From the NCBI RefSeq assembly GCF_036373705.1, contig NC_089852.1, positions 34,798,707 to 34,862,706 on the forward strand: a DNA stretch of 64,000 bases, written 5' to 3'. Under the pieces are notes generated by a model, which was given only the letters and a program-made list of their open reading frames with translations, ran no database searches and had not been told where the DNA came from. The first letter of the stretch is position 1; every line of letters starts with the position of its first letter. Positions 15,001 through 25,220 of the stretch are shown here, piece by piece. Position numbers and translations under genes: made by a program. The DNA comes from Amia ocellicauda. Taxonomy: Eukaryota > Chordata > Actinopteri > Amiiformes > Amiidae.

Positions 15001-17562
15001 CCATACCATTATGACCACCTGCCTAATATTGTGTAGGTCCCCCTTTTGCCACCAAAACAGCCCTGACCCATCGAGGCATGGACTCCACTAGACCTCTGAA
15101 GGTGTGCTGTGGTATCTGGCACCAAGACGTTAGCAGCAGATCCTTTAAGTCCTGTAAGTTGCGAGGTGGGGCCTCCATGGATCGGACTTGTTTGTCCAGC
15201 ATATCCCACAGATGCTCGATTGGATTGAGATCTGGGGAATTTGGAGGCCAAGTCAACACCTTGAACTCGGGATTCATCAGACCAGGCCACCTTCTTCCAT
15301 TGCTCCGTGGTCCAGTTCTGATGCTCACGTGCCCATTGTAGGTGCTTTCGGCAGTGGACAGGGGTCAGCATGTACACCCTGACTGGTCTGCGGCTACGCA
15401 GCCCCATACGCAACAAACTGCGATGCACTGTGTGTTCTGACACCTTCCTATCAGAACCAGCATGATCTTTTTCAGCAATTTGAGCTACAGTAGCTCGTCT
15501 GTTGGATCGGACCACACGGGCCAGCCTTCGCTCCCCACATGCATTAATGAGCCTTGGCCGCCCCCATGACCCTGTCGCCGGTTCACCGCTTTTCCTTCCT
15601 TGGACCACTTTTGATAGGTACTGACCACTGCAGACCGGGAACACCCCACAAGAGCTGCAGTTTTGGAGATGATCTGACCCAGTCGTCTAGCCATCACAAT
15701 TTGGCCCTTGTCAAAGTCGCTCAGATCCTTACACTTGCCAATTTTTCCTGCTTCTAACACATCAACTTTGAGGACAAAATGTTCACTTCCTGCACAATAT
15801 ATCCCACCCACTGACAGGTGCCATGATAACGAGATTATCAGTGTTAATCACTTCACCTGTCAGTGGTCATAATGTTATGGTTGATCGGTGTATATCTAAA
15901 GCTCCCATAAAAAGTGTGTGTTGGCTAAGTACTCTCTCTACTGACAGGAAGGAATAACTAATCTGTGCAAGTAATGGCAGCCACAGACTGCAGAGCGTTG
16001 TACCCAAGATTAATTGGCAGATTTTCTGGACCTTTGACTTCCAGTAATAATAAATTTTCTTCTGCGCTGTTCCTTCAGGCCTCAATTGATTTCTCTATTG
16101 ATTGTCCACACACTGTAAACAAGACCCATTACTGTATACGAGTGTAATCAAGGCTATTGACATTTGTTTTAGTCTTGTACTGTAAACCCTGCACTGGTAA
16201 TGCAGTTATGCACTGTATCATGCTGTATGTTTGTTTGGACTTGTCAGCCCTAGCATTATTATTATTATGATGATAATGATTATTCAAGGAGCACGTTTTG
16301 TTCTTCTGGTAAAATTAATGGCTGAACATACTTTAGTACAGTGAGTCAAGATGAGGAGGGCACAACTGTATGGGTAACAATGGGCAGGATTGAATTCCTG
16401 TACAGTCCCTGCCAGCTGCCTCCGTTTCCACGCTTGTTACTGAGTGTCAACAGATTTTCACACACACAATTTTTTTTTACACAGCCTGCTCTTTCTTTCT
16501 TCATCTTCCTCTCAGCCTTTTCCTCACTAGTAAAACCTGCAAACAGCCCAGTGATGAGCATCTTTCTTAATTCAAAGCAAACAATTCTCTTTGCCCCTTG
16601 CTCCCCCACCAGAATGATGCAGATATTTAATCTGGAATGACTCCACGTGTCCATAGCAACAGTTCAATAAGAAGGCGGCTTACATGTGCCATAGCAACTC
16701 ATCAAGACGGCATCCAAAACAGGGAGACCCGCCCTACCTAGAAATAGGTGGCTTAGGGGCAACTGTGATGTCTGCTGCTGTTACCCAGGATTCCCAGTCA
16801 TAACAGAGAAATGAAAAGTATGTTTCTACACTGTCAGGCCCCTCCATCTTGACTGTTGTTATGAGTCACTGTGATAAAGAGGTGGGAAGGAGGCCAGACT
16901 CAGGGTTGGGGAAACATAGTGACACAACCACACGCTAGCATGGCATTCTTTCCCTTTCACTGTGGAAAATGTGAGTCGGATTCTGAAAGCAGAGTAAGAA
17001 GGAGATATTTCAATTGACTCAGGGCGCAATCAAGCACAGAAAACTGTGATGTCTAGGAACAGGGCTGCCAAACACAGCAAGCAACACCCCACGAAACAGG
17101 AAATCTCACTGGCATTCAAAATTCTTCCCTCTGAGTGACCGTCTGGATCCCCTGGGGAAAGACTGCTCGGTCATTCTGTCCAATAAATCTTGAAAGGGCT
17201 CAATTTCTCAAATTCAAGTTCTGCGAGCTGCAAGTTGCAAATGTCTGCCTGCGCACACTTACTCCACACAAGGTCGAAAGCACTTTTGCACTTTATCAAA
17301 CCTAAGGCTGAACTTTACTCACAATCTATCTTGTATAAATAACCCCTTTTAGCTGGAGCATTAGCTGAACACTGGCATCCAGAGAAATCGATGGAAATAT
17401 GAACGGTACAGAGAATTCCAAGTTTCCTTCATCAGCCATGATCATTGGAAAGTGATAAAGAGGTTTAGTGACATGAGTCAAGCCTCCTCCCGAGGGGAAG
17501 CACAGAGAAATCAATGCAGTCAGGGAGTAGTATCCGCTCAGGGCTTCCCTTTGTGTGTGTGT

Positions 17563-17609
<47 letters not shown>

Positions 17610-17871
17610 ATGTGGTTTATGAGGACCTTGTTTTAGGTTACAAACTGGTAATTACAAGGTTATTACGCTATAAAGGTGGTTTATGAGGACATTGCCAATG
17701 TCCCTATAATTAAAATCGCTTATAAAACATACTAAATTATTTTTTATTGAAAATGTAAAAATGCAGAAAGTTTGTTATTATGGTTAGGGTTAGGGGATAG
17801 AATCTATAGTTTGTACAGTATAAAAATCATTATGTCTATGGAGAGTCCTCATAATGATAGCGGCACCAACA

Positions 17872-17939
<68 letters not shown>

Positions 17940-20556
17940 CGTGCGTGCATTTCTGTGTATGTGTGTGAGCTCCATTGTGTGTCAGAGACAATCAGAGGAC
18001 AATCAACAGACTTTAAGAGAGGGTTGCAAATGAGTACTTTTCCTCAATTGCAAATGACTGTGAGTAAAGAAGAGCTTTTCTTAATGTCTTTAAATTAACT
18101 TCAATTACATCAGAGGCAGATGAGGGACATTTTTCAATGAGGAAAACTGACCTTTAAACTAACAGGACTGTAGAACGTGGGAGAAAACCTACTTATGGAA
18201 TTGTCTAGGAGAAACGTGTCCAATACCAGGGAGGTTCATGGGAAATGAGGGAGAGCTGACCAGTATGTAGCCTGGACTGGCATGTATGGCTGTTTGGCTA
18301 GTGTCAGCTCACTTGTTACATGTCCAGAGTGGCCTTGTGTTTGCATTATAAACAGTAAGGTAAATTAGTTCTCCCTGTGGCTTTGTTACATTGAATTAGT
18401 CTTCAGTCAGTGCAATCTGATAAGCATGTGTAATTGCTTCTGCAGGCTTCCCTATGTCTGGCAGCTGGTCCCTAACTCTGCTTGAAACGTATTTACTGAA
18501 CTGCTGTGTGGCAAATATTGACTAGAACACCTCAAATGATGAACACTGCTATGTCCCTATTTTTTCAACTTTCATGTGTATAGCACGTCAATCATTCTGA
18601 ATATCATGATCTGATATCATTTGATTTCCCTAATTTTCTATCTTTCTATATACATATATATAGGACATGTTATCAGACGTAATGCCATATTCACAAAGCT
18701 TTAACACAGAAGTATATGTTCTTATCATTGAGTCTTCCCAGGTCTTGGAATGAAAGTCTCTGTGCTTCTTATTGATTATGGGATGTGCTGAATATTGAAC
18801 ACAAAGGGCCATGGAATGATTTGTCTTATCCCATTTATCCCCCAGGCTTTATAAAGAGACAGATATTTATATTTATATATTTAGTCTTTATAAAGACTCT
18901 TTTTCAGACATTGGAGTGGGCAGTGAGGTGATTGGCGCTGAGCTTTCGGCACATGGTCACAGTCTGCGGATGGGACGACAGAGAGTCATGCTGGAGCACT
19001 TAAGGGCCTATCATTAGAAGTCTGCAATCAAATATGATTCATAATCCCAGCTATGGCCATTTCGTTATAAACAGGCATTCATCATCAAAGCCTCATTAGG
19101 ACTCAATTAAGATCAAACAGTTCACTTTAGGAGGCAAATGGCTGTCACATGAGATGAGGGGCATTACATCTAGCAGCAGTTGGCTAAAATGGGGATTCAC
19201 CGTATTCAGTCCCTGTACCCCTTTCACAAATGGATGAGTGAATAGTGTCTTTCTACAATGGCTATAGACAGGCATCACTGGGCTAGATGAACAGTGATCA
19301 CTGACCAGCTAACAGCGGTCATTGGGTAGATCCAGTTCTGGCCCTGCACTATATACTGAATACTGTCCACCACTGCCCTACCACCTGGTGAGGCACACAG
19401 TGCTGTATGTTTTTGGTTGTGTAGCTAATTAGAAAAGTAAAAAGCACTCATAGTATCGATTCCTGTTTTTTTCACACTTTTTCTCTCTTTTTTGCAATTT
19501 ATGAAGATAGTGTTAGATAGTTAATCAAAAGTGCTATTTGAGATTCTCAAAAGATATGCACAAATTTGAATAATGTGACTAATAATCAAAATAGCTATAG
19601 ATATATATCTACATACATTTTGTGTGTGCGTGGGTATTTTTCTCTAAATTTAGACTTCTGGATTAGTATATTATTTTACTAACTTTCACTAACCCTCCTT
19701 AGGTGAATATGTGATATTTATTTGTTATATCAGGTACATTGTTTCCAGTATTCTGTTGTCCCAGGAACACAGATCTATCCCAGTTTGATATCACACTGGC
19801 TCATCTGATGTCCATCTGGAGGGGGCAATCTTTCATTTTGAAATGGCCACAGACAGATGCTTGCAAAATAAACAGAATAATGCTACTTTTATCCAGTCTG
19901 ACTTTATAAATAATAAACCAGCCCATAGTAATATGCTGTTGCCTGAATTCCAGAGGGGGAATCTTCCAGATTTATTTGCAATAGGTTATTTGATTCCTTC
20001 AATCCTTCATTCAATCGCCAATATACTGCCAGTAATTCTAACGTGTATTCTTGGAAGACTTTGTCCAGCGTCTCTTACATAACTGTAGAAAACAGACGTC
20101 GAGACGGGTAATTTCATTTAACGGCACCTTCTTGTGATTCAGAGTATGGTAGCAAAACAACGTTTTTAACTGCATATCTATGATCCATTGCACATTACTC
20201 TCTTTGTATGTATGCATTTAGGTATATAGGTATATATATATATATATATTATATATATATATATATACCTAAATGCATACATACAAAGAGAGTAATATAT
20301 AACGTGCTATCTTTCTATCTATCTATGAAGAGGGGGAAGCCATGCCTACCTCCCCAGGTTTCGTGCTGTAGTTGAACGTGTAGATCTCCTCCACTCCCCT
20401 CGTCACAAAGCCAGTGTAGAGCCGATTAAAATCCGCTCCTTTGGCGACTGCGGGTCGGTGGTGATTTTGAAGAGCCCGGCATCCCTGTAGAAGAGCCAGA
20501 GCCAGCAACCAGGTGCCAGGCAGCCCCTGGATTGCCCCCCGGCGCCGCTGGTCCAT
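3009..20556 (-). CDS. SIDT1: SID1 transmembrane family member 1 (SIDT1), complete, 25 coding exons, 817 aa
   Basis: Exons, read on the minus strand: 20350-20556, 13036-13157, 12490-12660, 12065-12110, 11718-11819, 11500-11583, 11285-11375, 10969-11040, 10586-10679, 10296-10342, 10118-10189, 9515-9654, 9286-9359, 8932-8998, 8717-8790, 8055-8178, 7780-7897, 7223-7359, 6721-6829, 5366-5442, 4642-4688, 4219-4324, 3842-3952, 3371-3469, 3009-3071. All joins keep phase and use GT/AG. The protein starts MDQRRRGA with a hydrophobic signal-like stretch. Its extracellular beta-rich half carries the [10 protein letters not shown] and FVDVASMAP motifs, followed by many membrane segments and the C-terminus RRDKIPVF. 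Residues of the family's metal site are present: about S554, H558 and D569 (SACYH, then FQFD), and H781 and H785 (DHDIWH). Family knowledge: SID-1-like proteins bind or transport dsRNA and cholesterol in plasma or lysosomal membranes. SIDT1 is preferred over SIDT2 because SPICE1 is the neighbour. The length is close to the human protein (about 827 aa). Confidence 0.95.
4342..4392. repeat. (CA)n microsatellite
   Basis: CA repeats with two AA interruptions, 18 bases upstream of SIDT1 exon 4219-4324. On the transcribed strand it is a (TG)n tract near the acceptor. Confidence 0.9.
5973..6001. repeat. (GA)n microsatellite
   Basis: About 29 bases of GA in a SIDT1 intron. Confidence 0.9.
9461..9481. 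repeat. (GT)n microsatellite
   Basis: GT repeat in the SIDT1 intron between exons 9286-9359 and 9515-9654. Confidence 0.85.
14989..15892 (-). mobile_element. Internally deleted Tc1 element (family A, copy 1) in SIDT1 intron 1
   Basis: The terminal repeats resemble TACACYGATCARCCATA at both ends, and the whole element is about 0.9 kb. On the minus strand it encodes the start of a Tc1 transposase ([18 protein letters not shown]), then frame breaks. The code jumps from VAWSDESR-like sequence to [21 protein letters not shown], so the central catalytic part is missing. Non-autonomous. The deletion junction (near 15265-15275) is shared with the copy at 48433-49278. Confidence 0.88.
17552..17947. 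repeat. Two (GT)n microsatellites flanking a short duplicated unit
   Basis: (GT)n at 17552-17607 and 17873-17947 (ending in GTGC units) bracket two copies of GTGGTTTATGAGGAC (17612-17626 and 17676-17690). An inverse GTCCTCAT lies at about 17845. This looks like one composite fish repeat rather than two independent microsatellites. Confidence 0.6.
20194..20296. repeat. Long inverted repeat (35-base perfect arms) in SIDT1 intron 1
   Basis: The left arm 20194-20228 (begins ATTACTCTCTTTGTATG) is exactly complementary to the right arm 20262-20296. The spacer is almost pure (TA)n, so the pairing continues imperfectly to the centre. It lies 54 bases past the donor of SIDT1 exon 1 (20350). Transcribed RNA would form a long hairpin. 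Confidence 0.9.
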
Positions 20557-21254
20557 GGCGGTGCAGGTGCGGATGGCGACTCGGACCCGGGCAGCAGAGC
20601 CGAGCGCCGCGCGAGCGAGCAGGAGACAGCGCGCGCCGTTGCCACGATCAGACCCCGCGAGCCTGGCTGCGTGTGCACGCGTGTGCGGCGTCCATGCAAC
20701 ACATGCAACACATGCAACACATGCACATATGCAATCTGTCAGGGTCATCTAATCAAATATTGATGTGTTCATCGAGGCTGTCAGTAAGTGGCTGCAGCCC
20801 GGCCCTGCTGCGCATGGCAACCGTGAGCCTGGATGCCGAGGACCATTTTATTTTTAATAGGGGAAGACAAAGCGCTTGACCACTGGCTGTGGCTCTGGCG
20901 TCATAATTAAAGTTCCTCTCGATAAAGTAACGCCAAAGCAAAAAGTAACGTTGAAATGATAAAAAATAATAGCGTGTCTACACAGCTGAACAGGTGGGCG
21001 TCTGAAGTCGAGTATCCTATGTTAATTACTGCCATCTGTTTGGGCAGAGTGCTTCAAACTGATTTTCGGATTACAATCAGCTCTGATAAGATTATAATAT
21101 TTCGGTAATTAATGTTATGGGTGTATAATGCTTGGGCGTCTCCAGATTCCCTATATACGTGTAATTAATAAATATACAACGTAGTCATGTAAAATGTTTT
21201 GTTTATAATTATTGTGTGCTTGCGAAAACAAATATTCTGTTCGTGTATATGACA

Positions 21255-21289
<35 letters not shown>

Positions 21290-21875
21290 TTTTTTTTGTT
21301 TGTGTGACCATTTTACCTCTCATATTCGCTCCAATATTGAAGGCATGTTTTATTATTATTGTAGGCTCTGTCGAAGAGGCTGCTAAAACTTCATTTCCCA
21401 CAATCCTTCAGTCCAAAAGCGTCGGTCGTCCTGGTAACAGGCGGAAGTGAACCCCGGCTCAGTGCAGGCGCGAGAGCGGAGGCGGAGGCGGCAGAGGAAC
21501 TGAAGCTCAAAACTTAACAACACTAAACAAATACCAACATCACACATATGCGTGGATGAAAGACGCGTTTGTTTTCAGGTTAGTCTGGAAGGCGAACAGG
21601 GCGTGCAAACGTTTATAAATTGGCTTGTTTGGTCTGGTCGTTTGTAACACCATTGCTGGCATTTCTACCTTGAATTAGAAGTAGTGCAATTTCTAGTGAT
21701 GTTGCAGTGCTAAATCATCGATTGTGTACTGTATGAATTAGCTCGGATCAGACTTTTGTCATTACCTTACAGAAAAACAAAACAAAAAAAACGCAACATT
21801 TCTCATTACATGGAAACATTTTCACCTCCCCTTTCAAACAGACAGAAAGCCGAGTCTCGTTGCGTTGCCTGACAG
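20557..21875. promoter_or_regulatory. Head-to-head promoter region of SIDT1 and SPICE1
   Basis: The divergent start codons are 1.3 kb apart. Next to SIDT1 lie a GC-rich stretch (20557-20670) and a tandem decamer built on CATGCAACA (20693-20725). On the SPICE1 side, ACTTCATTTCCCACAATCC (about 21388-21406) is a good match to the ZNF143/THAP11 (SBF) promoter motif, and GGCGGAAGTG near 21440-21450 is an ETS/GABP-type site. The probable SPICE1 non-coding exon 1 follows, with donor GTTAGT at 21579. An (AAT)n tract lies between the two sides. No TATA box is evident. Roles are inferred from motifs. Confidence 0.5.
21257..21289. repeat. (AAT)n microsatellite
   Basis: About 11 AAT units followed by a short T run, in the SIDT1/SPICE1 intergenic region. 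Confidence 0.9.
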
Positions 21876-24800
21876 ATGTCGTTCGTCAGAGTGAACCGCT
21901 CCTACCAGCCGCACGGCCTGGGAAAGAGGACGGGGAGGGCCAGGAAAAAGACATCGGCGAGACAGGAATGGGTGGTAAGTCTCACCCGAGTGGATTAGAT
22001 GTATCTGTGAATATCCTTAACCAAGTCCTCATGTATTCACACTAGGTTTTCCCGTTTTATAATCAAACAGCTGTTATGACGTGATCATCTGCTAATCGAT
22101 ATCTGTTTCCCGTTAGAGCACCGTGCATGACCTCAGCGTGCATCGGGCGACTCCTGAAGAACTGGTAAGAGTCAGCAAATACCACGGCAAACTGTTTTAA
22201 AATGATCATTATTAACCACTAATCTTTGGCATGTCTCAACGAGAATTGAAAAGAAACATCACATGCAAGCACACCCAGCGCAGGAGTGTTATGTCAGCCT
22301 GTGTTGGACAGGTGGCTGTCCTGTCTCAGGGCGTGTTGTGTTGTGTCTGCAGAACCGGCGCCATGAGATGCACAGGTCCAAGAACAGAGCGGCGGCGCAA
22401 TGGGAGCTCAGGGAGCGGGCCCTCAGGAGGAAACTGAGGAGGCAGGGCCCGGCTAGCCCAGACCCGCTGGACAGAGCCAAACTGGCCATCATGAGGGAGG
22501 TGTGTTTGCTAGGAGTGCAGTGTCCATTGCCTTTGGGATGGGGTCTGTATAAAACCTGAAAGGAGCTAAGGGTGGGTGACCGACAGCCTAGGTCCTGTGA
22601 TGCTCAGTGTGACCTGACTGTGTGGCTGCAGGTGCTGGCGGACCAGTATCAGATGCAGGAGGTGCTGGAGAGGTCCGACCGGGCCATGGCTGTGGTGAAG
22701 GATTTATTTGGTGATGCACCCCGCAGAAAAACAGGTAATCTTTCTCCCCTTTCTCTCTGCCTCTCGTCTTTCTTTCCCCTGCTGTATCCCAGACACTTGC
22801 CACTAATCCGCTGTCTCCATTATCCTGCCTGAGGCCCAGTGTGACCCAGGTCACAGACACACACAGGTGCTCCAGTTTATATTGTAGGGTAGTTACTTAC
22901 AGGAAATAAATACAACTGAATGCACGTGAAATAATGAGTTGAAACTATTTAGCTACTCTTATGTTTTCATTTTTTTCACTTGATCTCATCTGAAGATAAA
23001 AAAAACATTGAATTGAATCAAATTGCTTCAAAATTAAATTAGAAGTTAGCCTTGTCATCTATAGTTGAGCTGTCAGACGTGCAAAGCTGGTAAACCAAAA
23101 TTAGTTTTACTTTTTAAGTCAGTTTCACTCTGCTGCTTAATTGTGACACCCAGCGTGTACTTTTCTGTGACACAACTTCACTGACATTGCAGCTTCAAAG
23201 AAGTAGATCTTCATGTGTGCTGGCCGGGTGGGTGATGCTGTGCTGTGTCCCCAGGCTTCCCCAATGTGACTGTGGCCCCCGACTGTGACCTGGAGACCTC
23301 AGTGCTGCCGGTACTGCAGAGGCCAGAGCCACCCACACAGCTGTCCATCCTCAGCCAGTCGGTATTGAACTCCCAGGTATGAGTTCCTGTGGCACTGTGC
23401 CGTGTCCCTCTCAGCTGCGGTTAGGTTAGGTTAGGTTCTCTTTTAAGGGATTAGAAACTGGGTGCATTTTTTTTATTCTGCCGTTAAAAACAAATGTATA
23501 GGATCCCATCCAAATGCAGTACGAGCACAGCAGGGCAGTAGCAGGTTGGGCGTCATTGCTGGCTGTGTGTTTCAGGCTCTGAATGAGCTGGGAGAAGACA
23601 GCCTGAGCGACGGCGAGCCGGAGGACAGCAAGGAGGCCAGGAGCCCATCTGTGTCTGCCATCTCCAACATGGACATGGGCAGGTACAGCACTGCTTCACA
23701 CTGTGTACGTGCTTGGGAGTGCGTCTGTGCAAATGCTGATGTCCAGTGCCTCTCCCTCCTGTGGTTGCAGGTATAGCCAGTATCTGCAGGAGGAAGATCC
23801 ACCAACCCAGGACAGGAGGCCTGCAGATAAGCAGCAAAGCCGATTACACCCCTCCACAGCGCCTGACACTGCCGTGACTCCTCGCACCCCCCACAACGCA
23901 GCCCTGTCCTCGGGGGTGCAGGCAGGTGAGCACAGTGACTGCAGATACTGATCTTTCAGCTGGATGCATCTGGCCGGGCAATCCATTGAGTGCTGGGAAA
24001 GAAAGTCTGGCTCGGCCTCAAAGCCCTGAAAAAATTCAGTCACAGCCGCTTGTATGTGCGTTTGTAAAGTCTGACATCAAAATAATAAATATTTAAAAAG
24101 CCAAGGCACTTCCAGGTACTGTTAATGTTTTTAATGGAGGTTGTGTGTTCAGAAGTGTCACCTTTCTAAAAATGGCAGCAGAAAAGCTTCATAGAATTCT
24201 TCTTCACAGAGGAAAAAAAGTGTGTGGGCTCTGGGATGGCAGTTTGTTCAGAGATTCACTTAATTGATTGCTAACTGTCAGTCAGTGTGACCCTTGTCTC
24301 GGTGTGCTCTTCCCTGCCCTGTACAGCAGCACTGAATGCCACAGCCAAGGTACGGAGAGTGAGGCCCCAGCGGCAGGGCACAGAGCAGAGCCCAGCCTCC
24401 CCATCACGCCTCTCCACCCTTGTCACCCACGTCCTCAACCCGGACGCGCCAAGGCCCAGGACAGGTGAGCCTACAGTCCTGCAGCCGGCACAGGGGCTGG
24501 GGCTGTTTCCACAGCAATAGTTCATAATGAGTCAAGTAAGCACTGCTTTTCCGAGTCATTTACTGTATCCTGATTATTTCCCCAAATGAGAGTTTGTTTT
24601 GCTTTGCAGGGAGGAAGAGCCAGTCCTCGCGTTCCCTTAGGAGGCGCTGTGAGCAGCCGCCCGTCCTGGACAGCTCGGCCCTCACCTCTCTGAGTGGGAA
24701 CCAGTCTAGCCTGGAGCTGCTGCAAGACATGCTGGGAGAAGTGGAGCAGGAGCTGGACTCCCTAGATCTCCACGGATCCCAAGAGCTGCCCCCCACCGCA

Positions 24801-25186
24801 GAGCGCCCACACCGAGCACCGGGACTTACCGGCTTCTCTGTGTCCCTGGTGTCCACCCTCCGCAGGCTGGCCCAGCACCTCAGACAGGTATAAGCAGGTT
24901 CCGAAACTCTGCTTGGGGAACAGGGTGGAGGATTGGGGGTGTGTGGGCATTGAGGTGGAGAGTGAAGTCACTGAGCGGAGGTATGGTGCTATGCAGTAGT
25001 GGGAGCCAGTCTGTGAGGGGGTGACGGTGAAAGCGTTGTGGTGTTCCCTGGCAGAGCGAGGGCGTGCTGCAGCAAGAAACTGTCGAGAGGAGGCGACTGG
25101 AGGATGAGACACAGGAGCAGCGCAGACTGATCGACGCCCTGACCGCCGAGATGCTCGCCCTGCGGGAGGAGAGTGCAGCCATGCAG

Positions 25187-25220
<34 letters not shown>

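Larger units (their letters stand above)
13158..20349 (-). other. SIDT1 intron 1 (7.2 kb)
   Basis: It contains the deleted Tc1 at 14989-15892, the paired (GT)n tracts with a repeated GTGGTTTATGAGGAC unit (17552-17947) and the inverted repeat at 20194-20296. No coding exon was found in it on either strand. Confidence 0.7.

Noticed and set aside
23421-23440. Telomere-like TTAGG repeats in a SPICE1 intron
   Set aside because: Only about three units and the wrong period for vertebrate telomere DNA (TTAGGG). Probably chance.
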